Source of the DNA: Phaffia rhodozyma | Lineage: Eukaryota; Basidiomycota; Tremellomycetes; Cystofilobasidiales; Mrakiaceae | Assembly (NCBI GenBank): GCA_014706385.1 | Contig: JACGZH010000011.1 | Location: 124,001 to 188,000, forward strand | Direction of reading: 5' to 3' | DNA: 64,000 nucleotides | Part shown: piece by piece, positions 47,563 to 59,327 of the stretch | Layout of the letters: each line of letters starts with the position of its first letter | Position numbering within the stretch: the first letter of the stretch is position 1 | Notes under the pieces: generated by a model | The model's database searches: none | What the model saw: the letters and a program-made list of their open reading frames with translations, nothing else | Told to the model about the DNA's origin: nothing | Position numbers and translations under genes: made by a program

Positions 47563-50500
47563 ATGGCGCCACTATCAAAGAAAACTGATTCTTTCGTCAG
47601 ATCACCATCGGCCGAGTCTCAAGTATCCAACGCCTTGGATAATAAGGAGAAAGCCGTAGTGGGTAAAGCCAATGTCACCACCGTTGAGATCCAACCGCAC
47701 GACTCGACAAAGAAACCGTCTTGGATTGGATCTCTCTGGGACACGTATGATCTGGAACCGGAGGAAAGACGGCTGTTGACCAAAGTGGATGCATCTATCT
47801 TGGTTTTTGCCTCGGTGAGCAGCTCACCCTATTCTTTGCTTTGATTTTCACTCAGCTGCGCTGATCACAAATAATCTCGGTCGATATGAACAGCTTGGAT
47901 ACTTTCTCAAGAACTTAGATCAAACGAACGTCAACACTGCGTTCCTCAGTGGAATGAAAGAAGAATTGAACATGAATGCGAATCAGCTCGTTACGGCAAC
48001 ATCTGTATGGACCGCCGGGTATGTACTCAATATCCCTCTCTTGTCCTGATTGTCATCGATAAGAATCCTGATACAAGTTTCTGTTCTAAGATATGTTATC
48101 GGACAAATACCCATTCAGTTGATCCTTACTAGAGTCTCGCCTAGATGGGTTATTCCCGCGGTTCGTCATACTCTGATGATATATATAGTCGTGTATTAAT
48201 CATGCTTACGACCGCATAATGATAATTCTCCGCCTCAGCTGGAACTAGGATGGGGTGTAGCCACTCTCGCGCTCTACTCAATCAAGAACATGTCTGCTCT
48301 TTACGGACTTCGGTTTCTAGTCGGTTTGACAGAAAGCGGTTTCTATCCTGCCATCCATCTCTTCCTCGGCTCATGGTCCGTTATACTTCTCGACCTCATA
48401 GTCTTGGTGCCACTGTTCAGTAGCTGACACTGAACCTTCAGGGTTTTGGAACGATACTCATATCAAACATAGGTATACGCCTCGAGAGTTAGCTAAACGA
48501 ACATCCATATTTTATGTCTCTGGAGCACTGGGAACGATGTTCTCCGGATTTCTTCAGACGGCTGCCTACGAAGGACTAAATGGAGTTCATGGTCTTGCGG
48601 GCTGGAGATGGTGAGCTTTCAGAATTTTGATATATGTCGGACCTTTCTTCTGTCGCTGATTTATGATTTTTTGACGGTAAGGCTATTCATCATTGATGCG
48701 ATCATCACCATTCCTATCGCACTCCTTGGGTAGGTGCTTCTACTGCTTCATCCTCCAATTGATCATAAATTTATTGAAGGACCCTTCCTCGAACTTGCGC
48801 TTTAGATTTGTTTTCCTCCCTGGACTTCCGTGGAATACGAAAGCCAACTTCTGGCTCACACAATCGGTATGCTGTCCTTCTTTCCAATTCTAAAAATTCA
48901 CTTCCCGAATCTGATATAACTTGTACATATTCAGGATATCGATCTTGCTAATGCAAGACTAGACAAAATAAAGAGACGAGGCGCTCAGCCGTGGAGTAAA
49001 TGTCGAGTACGGGAATTTCATTTCATTTTCTTCTTTGTCTTTTCTTCATATGATTATAGGAAGTTATCGATCTGACAAATCTTGGGTGCTGTTTTAGGTC
49101 AAAAAACTGTTCAGCACATGGCATATTTACCTCTTGCCTCCGATGTACATGCTATACAACAACGCTATTGCCCAGGTCCGTTGCCAACTTTCTCTCTCTT
49201 TGCCTACAATGAAGCGCGCTCATCCATCCTTATATCGTGAATCTTGTTCTACATAGACCCCCATGGGATATTGGCTCAAGAGCTTCAACAACACAACGAA
49301 CCCACCTGTTCCCGGGCGAACGTATTCTGTCTCGCAGATCAATTTGTTACCTCTTCCAGGAACAGCGATATTTGTTGTTCTCGCTTGTTTCTATGCGTGG
49401 ACTTCAGACGGACCGTTGGGTGGTAGGAGGTGGCCTTGGATGCTGTTCGGCTCAGTGGTTAACGTGAGACATCTCTTCACTTTTTTCCTTTTCTTCTATC
49501 AATGCAAAGGTCTTGTCCGAAATCTGACGCTGAGAGTTATGTCGATAATGTATGGCAAATAATAGATCATCGTCAACACTGTCTTGGTTTCTACACCTTT
49601 GTACAAGAACCTGGCAGCCAGATTTTTCTGGTACTATCTTCTTCCAGCCGCTGTACGTTCTGCCATTTGTCGCCTGCATCCTATTCAAAGCAAACATCAT
49701 CGCAGCAATTCACGTACTTGAGAACAAACCAACACTTACAATTTGTTTTCAACGTCCCGCTCTGAACGTCGAACATTTGCGCATTGACACTAGGGCTCGA
49801 TAGGCGCACTCTGCATGAACTGGATTACTGAAATCACAGGCCAAGACGTTAGTCCACCTGTCTATGAGATTCGGCTTGTCTTGAAATGGTTTCATGCTGA
49901 TACTTTCTTCTCTTTTGATCTCATTTGAATGACTGATTGGTCTGGTCCAGTTTGAGTTCAGAGCAATCACCGTAGTATGTCTTTATCACCTATACCCATA
50001 CCGCCGCTCTGCTTGCTGATTTGCCTTTCCAATCGCTCCATTTTGTAAAGGCCACGGCAAATGATATGGCGTATCTTGTCCAAGCTATTGTGCGCATATC
50101 TGCTTCTGTTTCCTCGATTCCAGGACTGACGGTTCCGATGACAAATACTAAACCCAAATTCTCTTTCATCTTGTCCTCTCTCTCAGGCCCCCAACTTTAT
50201 ATGGAAGACAGTTGATTTCCCAAAAGCTAGAAAAGGCCATATCTGGAGTATCTCGCTCTCTTCAATCATTCGTGAGTTTTGAAGCTCTTGTTTCCACCTT
50301 TGAGTGCTCAAAGGAATAACTTTGAACCCCCAACAGCTAATGTGTTGAACCTTTACGTTTTTTTAAAAGTTCTGTGGATCATGATGGTGTACTATCTCGA
50401 TAAGCGAGACCGTAGATCCCAGCTGGCATCCAGCTCATCTGGGTCATTCTCTGAATTCGACAACATTAAGGAAGATTCTTCGGACAGTGATAAAAGTCTA

Positions 50501-50578
50501 GAGGCTTTAGACATCCCGGCTGAGCCATTGAGTCTACACACGACTCGACGGGAGAGGCTCGATCACTCAATCAGTTAA
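47563..50578 (+). CDS. Allantoate/pantothenate-type anion:cation symporter (MFS, Dal5/Liz1 group)
   Basis: The family (Dal5, Fen2/Liz1, Tna1, Vht1, Seo1) imports small organic anions such as allantoate, vitamins and related acids across the plasma membrane with protons. The start [11 protein letters not shown] at 47563 is followed by a hydrophilic N-terminus, then the family hallmark [20 protein letters not shown] (about 47890-47950). Further motifs are [60 protein letters not shown] and [20 protein letters not shown]. The second half has [27 protein letters not shown] and MNWITEITG. About 14 introns. The tail is Ser/Asp/Glu-rich. The motif set places it nearest Liz1/Seo1-like members, but the substrate cannot be read from sequence. 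Confidence 0.9.
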
Positions 50579-51008
50579 ATTCCTCCCTTTGTCTGTATAT
50601 CTTCTTTCTGTTGAATATTCTTCGTTTTTCTCTTGATTATAGAACATAGTAATATTGTTGTGATAATCATCTTCCTGTTTTCACCTGATTAGAGTATGAA
50701 CTTTTATTTTCTTGTAAAGAAAATCAAAAAATCACGCAATACTGATTGTGTACATTGTCGAATGGAAGAAGGAGAACCAAGGAGCAAGATATTAAGATCT
50801 CATGAAAATGAAGCGAACAGAAAAAAAAAGCATCTTTAGTAGAAACTAAACGTCTAATGAAAAATTAGGAAGTTATAGGCGAGGGGAAAGTGATCATGAA
50901 AGGTCGTGTAGAACAGATTATGAATGTATGGAGGTTGAGCAAGGTTACCCTATAGTACAGGAACCGCGATAGATCAAGAAATTATATGAGCAAAGCAGAG
51001 CAGAGGAA
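50579..51008. other. Intergenic, convergent transporter / DUF202 gene
   Basis: AT-rich sequence with A-runs (50822-50830), consistent with two facing 3' untranslated regions. No coding frame is supported. Confidence 0.6.
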
Positions 51009-51989
51009 TTATAGAGCAACAACAATACCCAAAACGACAACAACCATTGATCCAGAGAGCAAGAAGATACTCATCACTGGTAATCGAGTCGCAGGAAACT
51101 TATTCTGAATGAGCAGATTTTGAACCCTGAAGTATCGAGCGACGCCTGTCGGGATTGCATAAAACAAAGACAGTCAGGACGTTTGCAGAAGAGAAAGGAG
51201 ATCTGAAAGAAACCAAGCTAAAAGGGCAATATACCTATCACCAGAGTGAGAAAACCGATGCTGTAGGGTTCATGTAGATGTGGGAGCAGATGAGTGAGAA
51301 CCGGAGTGTCAAGCGACTATATTGAAGAGTAGATTAGACATGAACATACGCGACAAGAATTCCTCCTAACGGTCGGGCATACCGCCTGTTAGATTGACTC
51401 TGAGCTATAGCCAGAAGGATGTTCTGATAAATCTGTTCGATCGTCTCGTACTGCTCAAGCGTAGAGGAGTCTGAAGTTTCAATCTTAGGCATTGGTAACA
51501 CATCTGTTGTGAGCGGCGAAGCGAGTGAGAATAGCTGTGTCAACGCTATATCAGAAAAGTATAGATACACATCCAGTCAGTCCATGTGTTTGGTGAAGCA
51601 ACCGAAGATCAAGGCCAAAGAAATGCCAAAGCCAAGAACGAACCAACACCCATCGAACAGAAGGCAAGACTCGTTCGGAGCCAAGCTAAGAACGTGCGTT
51701 CCGACGCAAGGTGATCTCTTGCAACCGATCCAGTGTTTTCTAATTCGAGAGCAGCAACTCCGGATTTGTGCCAGAGGTCGACCCAGAATGATTCACGCGG
51801 AGGAGAATTTCGATTATGTGAGGTTTCATCGACGGCAGTATTAGCGGCATTGGTGACCGTACTGGGGGGCATGAGGAGACAACTGGTGTCTTGGCTAGTG
51901 TTGTTCGATGGAAATCTATACGTATTGAATGTTGTATAACCAGCAGCGGCGGAGGACGAGGAGGCTTCAGCAACAGTCCATGGCAGCAT
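51009..51989 (-). CDS. DUF202-domain membrane protein
   Basis: The start MLPWTVAEASSSS at 51989 opens a Ser/Thr/Asn-rich N-terminus of about 80 residues. The DUF202 signature follows: ARDHLASERTFLAWLRTSLA, then a membrane helix (FCSMGVGSFLALAFLWP). A loop exon (PKIETSDSSTLEQYETIEQI) leads to a second helix and the segment VARYFRVQNLLIQNKFPA. A third helix closes the protein (VMSIFLLSGSMVVVVLGIVV) at the TAA 51009-51011. Three transmembrane segments are the family norm. DUF202 is shared by bacterial YidH and small fungal membrane proteins and is related to the transmembrane part of vacuolar polyphosphate (VTC) proteins. Its biochemical role is unknown. Four or so exons; divergent from the P-loop kinase gene 220 bp away. 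Confidence 0.85.
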
Positions 51990-52209
51990 GGTAGATGTAC
52001 TTAGATATGATAGACAAGATGCACATACCGGGTGATGTCGAGCAGAGCGCACGCTCAGAAGATTATGATAAGTTCTTGGAAGTTGGAAAAAAAAGAAGGA
52101 GCATCAAAAAGATCGTCATCACTCGCCATCAACATCAACATTGTCAACAGCATCTTCGACTCCCCTATCCGCGTCACACCCACCCATCGCTAGTCCTCTT
52201 CTGTACATA

Positions 52210-53361
52210 ATGGCCGAAACGGTAGACCAGTTGGCCAACACTCTAGCTCAATCATATATTCATCGTTCAGACAAATCTTGTCGCTTTCTCATCGGTGTCG
52301 CCGGTATTCCAGGTTCAGGTAAGTCAACCCTGGCCCCGCACTTGGTATCAAAGATAAATGAAATTATCTCCTCGACCGGATCATCAAAAAGATGTAGAGG
52401 CATCGGTATGGACGGTTGGCATCATTCGAGACAGACGTTATCCTCTTTTGAGGTTGGTTTCTTCCATATTTTTGTAGGCCTGTGTGAAACGTTGATCTAA
52501 ATCTCGTCATCTTCTTGGCCCTCCTTCCTATAAGGACCCGGAAGAAGCGTTTCGTCGTAGAGTGAGTTCTTCACTGGCGCGCGCATGCCATCTTTCTTCA
52601 TGGTTTGTTTGTTCTTGATATAACGACCATGCTCATCAGTCCTCCTATTGTGTTTGCTATAGGGAGCCCACTTTACGTTTGACGCACCAGCCTACTATCA
52701 ATTCATCCAGTCCCTTCGTTCACCCACTCATGCCGATCAGGCGATTCCGTTTCCTACGTTCTCCCATTCGTTGAAGGACCCTTCTCCTTCTGAACAACCT
52801 ATCGAACCTTCAGATGACCTTGTGTATGCGCCTCTTCCCGTATTTTGACCTGCTGTCTTTTTTCTTTCATCATGTGTGCTCAACTAACCTCAACGCCTTT
52901 TATTTTGTTTTACATCATCTGATGCTTACCTACAATGAAAGCCTGATCGAGGGTCTATACGTTCTATTAGATATCTCTCCATGGTCGGAAGCAGCCGCGT
53001 TACTAGATGCGAAAATATGGATTGAAGCGGATCATACGTTGACGAGGGAACGACTCATCAGACGACATATCGAGACGGGCGTCGAGCAGACCGCATCGGC
53101 CGCTCAGAATAGAGGTTTGTGTTCCTCAGTCTTCTCACTGTCCCCTCTCTTCATCTACGCATTGCTGACTATTAAATAAAATAACCAAACAACACACCGA
53201 TCCACTTGTACGATCTAGTCGATGGATCAGATATGCTCAACGCACAGTTTATTCAAGATCGTCTCATCAAGACAGATGTCACAGTCGTTCATGTGAAGTC
53301 CGAAGGGTTTGATGGAGAAGGAGTCGAACGAAACGTATGTTTTCAACTGGACGCTTCATAG
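52210..53361 (+). CDS. P-loop kinase, phosphoribulokinase/uridine-kinase family (YFH7-like)
   Basis: The start MAETVDQLANTLAQSYIH at 52210 is followed by the Walker A loop in FLIGVAGIPGSGKSTLAPHL (about 52290-52335). A substrate-side motif GIGMDGWHHSR with a conserved Asp comes next (about 52400-52435), then DPEEAFRRRGAHFTFDAPAY joined across an intron. Further on is a Walker B/lid region: LIEGLYVLLDISPW, KIWIEADHTLTRERLIRRHI (lid with Arg/His). The protein ends EGVERNVCFQLDAS at TAG 53359-53361. The pattern GxDGWH plus RRGAHFTFD is typical of yeast Yfh7 and bacterial FrcK/YggC-like kinases, whose in vivo substrates are mostly unclear. About six introns. Uridine kinase proper is less likely because its signature differs. 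Confidence 0.8.
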
Positions 53362-53612
53362 TCGTTCTATGATCTCCATGGACGAATTTCTTTTATTTCG
53401 CCTTGGATCTACGGAACGAAGAGTATAACAATGACAGTAGAATAGAAGGAGTGGATATATTGGTCGAAGACGGGAGAGCGGAGGGGTAAAGAAACGATGG
53501 ATATCACAACAAAGCTTGAGAAGCTGGAAAGCTGCCCTCAGATCAACCTGATGAGGCAAATAAGGAAGAAAAGTAAAGTGAAATAAACGAGAAAATGAAG
53601 GATAGACTAGCC

Positions 53613-56600
53613 CTAGTTACTCAACCTAGCCAGAGCCTCCTGATTTACGGACCCCAATAAACTCTGAATAACCCCACCGGCCGCGCTGACTCTCGTCAAC
53701 TCCTCCTTCACATAGACCTTCTCATCGACCGTGCACCAACCCACTGGATTTTCCTTCTTCGCTTCGGAAGAGCCTAGCCTGGCGAAAGAAGCTTGGAATC
53801 CTCCTCCAGATTCATCGTTCTCAATCAACCCCAAGTCATCCTCTCCTCCTGGGGCGCTTGGATTTGGGCCACCGGTGGAAGTCAAGTCTTGAGGAAGGAA
53901 GAGAAGGGCAAGGAGAGAGTTCATGGTGGTAGGCCACGCTTTAACCAGAGGTTCGCTGACCATGGTCTCGGATCCGGTCAACAGTCTAGCCAGGCCGATG
54001 GAGACAACTTTTCGATCCTTGACAGAGAATTTCTGAACTTGAGGAAGAACAACACCCTGAAGAATTCCTCCAAAGATTCTGTGAGAGGGAAAAAACAAAT
54101 GATGGGAAGACCGTCTCCGATAATGGTCAGATCAGACATTCAAGTCAAAGCAGAACAGGAAAATAAGACTCACCCAGGCTGGACAGTTTCGTACTGAGCA
54201 ATCATGAAATCTGGAGATAGATCGTCTTTCTTGATGGCAAAGCAGAAGGCGAAAAAGTAGACAAAAGAGTATACAAACGTCGGTGTTTTTGATGATTGTA
54301 GTCGAGTGGAGAGTAGGACAAGGATGGTTCGAATATAGGGCTGGAGGGCAGATCTAAAAATTCATGAAAGGCATGAATAACCAAAACGAATTAGAATAAA
54401 ATAACCCATCAGCTTCTACCAACACCTTGGGCAGCGTTCCAAGACATGAAGAAAACGGAGAAAAGACGTACATCGGCAAGCACTCAAACAAAGCCTGCAG
54501 TAAAGCAAATCCATGAACGTCGTTGATGTTTGAACTGATCAACTTTTGAAACACTCCCAACAAGCTCTGAACTTGTCCGTTCGCCACAACTGTCGAGGCA
54601 CCCCTACGAAGCAGCGCTTTCCACATCCTTACAAGTGCCGGAACGTTTCCCCGTTGTTCCCATAGTGCTGCGGTGAGAAGAGGACCAAGGAGGTTCTGAT
54701 ACGCTTCGGGGAGAGAGTCTGCTGGATGGAGCTCCAGAAGTTGGGAGAGAATCTGGAACACGTAAGGTACGAATTCTGGGGAGAAAGAGAGAAGCAGTTT
54801 CAAATTCAGTAGCTGTTTGAATGAAAACCCGCAAGAAATCATTCAAGGTTGATTTTTTTACGAACCGACAACATCATTCTGAAGGATAGCCATAATGGGA
54901 CCAAACAATTCGGCCTCAAACTGCGCTACTGAAGCAGGCGTGCTTTCTGCCACAAATCTATCAATACCCATTTTTATCCACCCAAAGACATGTCAGTAAG
55001 TTTCGCTGGACGAGGTTTAGCAAATTTATGTGAAAAGACCCTTGAAGACTGACCGGATCAAAGCCGAGACAGACTCGAAGCAGTACTGGTTGAACTTAGG
55101 ATTACTCGGGTTCTTGCTGATCTCCGCAATGACTCCTACCAAATGCTGGAGCACAACAACGAATACCGGAGTCAGGGACTGCCGAGCCGTCAGGATGACC
55201 CGCATGACACCTTGAAGGCGAAAGATCAAAGATCGTCGAAAGTGGGAGAAGATTGATCAGTTTGATGTGCTCATGTGCAGACAACATCGAGCTAGACTCA
55301 CATCGCATCAAGTAGTCGTTCTCCGCCATCTTCTCCGGGGTAACCCCTCTCTCGATATTAGTGAATAATGCGGTCAAGATGTTCTGTGCAAATGGACGGA
55401 CGTCCGCCTGAGAGAACAAAGCCTGTCCATTAACTCTGATGAAGAGGATTCTCTCGATTGTCGTGGCCGCGTAGGTGTAGACCACGTAGTTTGACGAAGA
55501 GAGATGTTGGATTAAAATGGGAAGCACCGAGACTAGCTGATCTTTTGTAAGCTGTCAAAATTGATTAATTCAATGGAAAACACATAATCAACATCTGCGG
55601 ATATCATCTCGATACGACCAAGAAGATGATTTCTTAACAAACCTGGTTTCGGAAAGTGTGGAGGAATTTGATAGCATCCACGAGAAGGAATACGTTCCCG
55701 TCGGCAGTTTGCAGGTCCTGGAACACGTTTTGAGAGAAGAACTGGACGACATCGACCAACACGTTGGTCGAAGTAACTCCATGTTGAACAGTCGCTCCTC
55801 TAGAGGCAATTGAAGTCAAAAGATAAATTGCCGTGTCCTTGCTCTTCCAATTTCCTACAGGATTTTGAGCGTATTGCTGGAGATACGCGTCAATGTACCT
55901 CTTAACGATGGTCGTCACCTGGCTTTCAAATTGCTCCATCAATGCCCGGGTGAAGTCCGTAGCGGCTTGACGTCGAGTGTCACTCTCTACGTCATTCAAA
56001 ACAGAGGAGCTTACGAAAACATTAACGAAAGAAACTTATACCATAAGTGATATAGAAGGAGAAACCTACCTGTGGACGGCTCTAGATCGGTTCGAATGTA
56101 CTCCATGGGATCGTCTTCAAAAGTCTCTTCCTCATGTGCTGCAGACAATCAATCATGAGAATAGAACCAAAGCAACGACAACCAAAGATTTTTAATATCG
56201 TCGTGAAAAGAATTGAAAGATAGGAAGAAGAAAAAAAGAAACCAAGAAGAACATACTTCTCAAGCTCATATTGGGCAGCACAATTTTCTCCAGGAACGCC
56301 TCGAGGGTACCATCCTGCTCGAATAGCGATCGTTTGTCGCCCATCTTGACAACAACGCCCAGGAAGCCGAGTGCTCTACAGACGAGAACATCCTGCTTGG
56401 TGGACTCTGCCCTGGAGACGGGTCCACCAAGGAACTCCCAGACGGACTGAACGAACGGGGCGAGAAGAGTAGAGTTGAAGGCATCCGAGTATTTCATGGT
56501 GAAGAGTTCAAGGATTGAACAAATCTGGGATCGGATCCTATCTAGCGGCGAAGGTGAGGTATCGTCCTCCTGTGATAAAGAAAATGATCGAAATCGAGAT

Positions 56601-57898
56601 GAGAGTTTTTCAAATCATTTAGTTAAGGCAAACAATGTAGTAAAGAAAGAAGACAATGAAACATACATCGCCTTCCAACTCGGGCTGCTCCCATCGTAAG
56701 TACTTGCCAAGAAGCCCAATCTCTCCGGTAGCAGGATTTCCGAAGAACAAGCCGAGATTGTCCTCGAAAAACTCGGGAAGATCCTGGGCGTTAAGATCAT
56801 GAAATAGCTGTAGAAGAAGAAGTAAGGTCTGCGCAAGCTGGGGAAGTGTGGCTGTGGGAGGTAAAGACGAAGGAGGGAGGGATAGAAGCTCATCCGTTCG
56901 CTGTAGGGACGGGGAAAAAGTTTGAAGTTGAGTGCTTTAGTGAGTGACATCTGTTGATTATAGACTGTATGCGCTAGAAGTCTGACCTTGAAAAGTTCAA
57001 AGTATGGAACGCAGAACTGGTTCAAGACCACAAGAATCTCAGAGTAAAGCCTGTCGGAAGCGAATTGAGACTTCCATCTAGATAACAACAACAATTGAAA
57101 CATATCAATTTATCAATGAATAGTCAGTAGAGATGAACGATGTATAGCGTACCGCTTGAAGATGGAGTGCGCTGTCTGAAGGACTCCAATGTTGATGGAG
57201 AAGTTGTCTGGCGAGATGGACGAAACAAGTTGCTGTGAGAGCGCAGTCAAGACGAAAGAGAAAGGCCACGATGTTCAGAGCTGCTATGGTAAAACGAATA
57301 CGAGACAATCTGAAACGAAAGAAGAAAGGACGGTGCAACATACAGCAACCAAGCCCTCCCACTGATCTGGGAAATCGGATTCTGCGATTGCAGCTACGGC
57401 TTCTCCAACCTTCAAATCATCATCGTGTTAGCTGGTATCACCAAGTAAAGACATAATACACAGCAAACACGGCTCACCTGGGCTTGCAGACGGTTGAGTT
57501 GAGGAGTGGAAAGGGAGATCATGACGGGAACGAGCTGCTCTTTGATTATTTGACGATCAGAGAGTGAAGGCACAAGAGGCGTAACTTCCTGTAGAAAGGA
57601 GATTAATGTTCGACTCGTATCTATAAGTATACGAGAACAACATCATATAAAGTCATGATTCGCAAGAAACCATACTTACCTCGACCCAAGTCTTCTTGAT
57701 GGCGTTCTTGAAGTAGATCCCAGCTGCCAGCCTGATCTCCATCGGAGCCTCGCCAGCACCTCTGACGATGGAGAGCACGGAGAGCAGGAAGCCGGGAAGA
57801 GGCTCGTTCTGGGCGAGCTGTCTCTCTGCGCCCCTTCTTGTCTGAGGATCCGAAGAGAGCGACTGTGAGAGCAACGGCAAGAGAGTGACTGTGTCCAT
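53613..57898 (-). CDS. CSE1: Exportin-2, importin-alpha re-exporter Cse1
   Basis: Cse1 binds RanGTP and returns importin alpha (Srp1) from nucleus to cytosol. The start MDTVTLLPLLSQSLSSDPQT at 57898 opens the importin-beta N-terminal domain: QTRRGAERQLAQNEPLPGFL, EIRLAAGIYFKNAIKKTWVE, IISLSTPQLNRLQ-like VMISLSTPQLNRLQAQVGEA, IAESDFPDQWEGLV. The Cse1 middle follows: FHDLNAQDLPEFFEDNL, EDDPMEYIRTDLEPSTESDT, TRRQAATDFTRALMEQFE, KSKDTAIYLLTSIASRGATV and TYAATTIERILFIR. The C-terminal HEAT region includes LLELHPADSLPEAYQNLLGP and ALLRRGASTVVANGQ, and ends SVNQEALARLSN at 53613. About ten introns. Length (about 970 residues) fits the family. Head-to-head with ERG28. Confidence 0.95.
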
Positions 57899-58098
57899 GT
57901 GTGTATGAGAGTTGTCTGTAAAGAAGAAACGAAAGTATTTGGAAGAAAAGTGTTTTGATGGTGGAGGTCAAAAAGCAAAAAGAAATAAAAAAATTAAATA
58001 GAAAAATCAAAAATCAAAAAATGTTGGTTCATCTCAGAGCGCGTTCGACAACTTCTATCCAGCCCCATCAACCTCGATCGCGCCAACACCGGTAGACC
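57899..58098. promoter_or_regulatory. CSE1-ERG28 shared intergenic promoter
   Basis: The 200 bp between the two divergent starts contains an A-rich part (57965-58020) and a GC-richer part next to ERG28. It must serve both genes. No specific site is recognised. Confidence 0.5.
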
Positions 58099-58714
58099 AT
58101 GCTCACAAATACATTCTCACTCCCTCAGAGCTCTGGTTGGCTTCCCAACTGGATGCTCTTTGTTTCTACTCTGGCCCTTTTCAATACCGTTCAGAACTAT
58201 GTGAGCCCGACACTCTCCAAAAGGGTCTATGCAGCAAAGCCAGACCAAGTTTCTCCTCTCGCCAACAGACTGTTCGGCACCTGGACATTGGCCAGCGCGT
58301 GTATTAGATTATACGCCGCATACAATATTAACAACAAAGAGTAAGCCCGTTTGAACACATGGTCGAAGATTTGCGTTCAAGTGAAAGAAATCATTCGGAT
58401 GGGCAGAAAGATGGCAACTTACACTCAATCCCCCTCGATGGTTGTGCAATCTACTCCTTCCGGCAGATTATACAATCTTGCGTTCATATCTTACCTGATC
58501 GCCTTCTTTCACTTTCAATCTGAGCTTTTAATATACAAGACCTGCGTGGTAGGCAAAGGGTGGATCCCTTCAGCCGTTGTATCCAGTAAGTATATTCATA
58601 GCATTTCCCTGATAGTATGTATCTGCCAGTCGTGGTCTCATCTTCTTATGTATTCTTCCAGCGGTATCTCTCGTCTGGATGACCCTCCAAAGAGACTTCT
58701 ATCTTGGAGCTTGA
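58099..58714 (+). CDS. ERG28: Ergosterol biosynthesis scaffold protein Erg28
   Basis: Erg28 is a small ER membrane protein that tethers the C-4 demethylation enzymes (Erg25, Erg26, Erg27) and other sterol enzymes. Three exons: the start MLTNTFSLPQSSGWLPNWML at 58099, then NTVQNYVSPTLSKRVY, LANRLFGTWTLASACIRLYA, YNLAFISYLIAFFHFQSELL and a last exon VSLVWMTLQRDFYLGA ending at TGA 58712-58714. The family pattern RxFGTWTxxSxxxRxYaaY and the FxxELxxykT segment (FHFQSELLIYKT) are both present. There are four hydrophobic segments. Total length about 135 residues matches known Erg28 proteins. Confidence 0.95.
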
Positions 58715-59327
58715 GATGCCTATTCCTGTCCAATGCCATGTTCTCAGATGTATGGAGACTATATTTCTCAGACTTACTGAGACGAGTCTTGACGACATAT
58801 TCTAATCTTCTTCGTGTGCTGTTATCGAACCCGTCGTGATTTTTGTACTTGCTGATGGATGACATCTGTTCAAAGAAAACAGCCTGCTTGTCGAGCTAAC
58901 CATCCGGCTTCGGAATGAAAGCCAGTGTTTAGATTGATCTGTTCTGCCTAAAGTCCACGATGCTGACAACTCTCGAAGGAACGCGTTCCCTGTATATTTC
59001 GGAGCTGATCGATAAGAAACTGGCCATAACAAAGGAACGTGTTCCTCTTCATCAACCAGAACAACTTGGATACCTTCATCCTACAACCACTACCTTCTTT
59101 CCCTTTCCCTTTCTCTTCACCTCGACCTTTGCTCTCCCCTTCTTTTGTATCTTCTCTCTCAATCTCGCCCGTGTCACCCGCCTCCACTCCCTTTACTCCG
59201 GATCTGTTGGTATATAGTTAGTCACAAGATCACGCGAGAGTTCTTCGACCCCTCTTTTCCTATCGTAGAACCTGCGTGACATATATTTCGACAAGCGACA
59301 CGAAAGCAAACAAAACAAACAAAATTA
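58715..59327. other. Intergenic between ERG28 and the Ser-rich gene
   Basis: A T/C-rich stretch lies at 59090-59200, and a TATA-like GGTATATAG at about 59211-59219, roughly 110 bp before the next start codon. A short open frame at 58960-59217 is low complexity and is not called. Confidence 0.4.
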
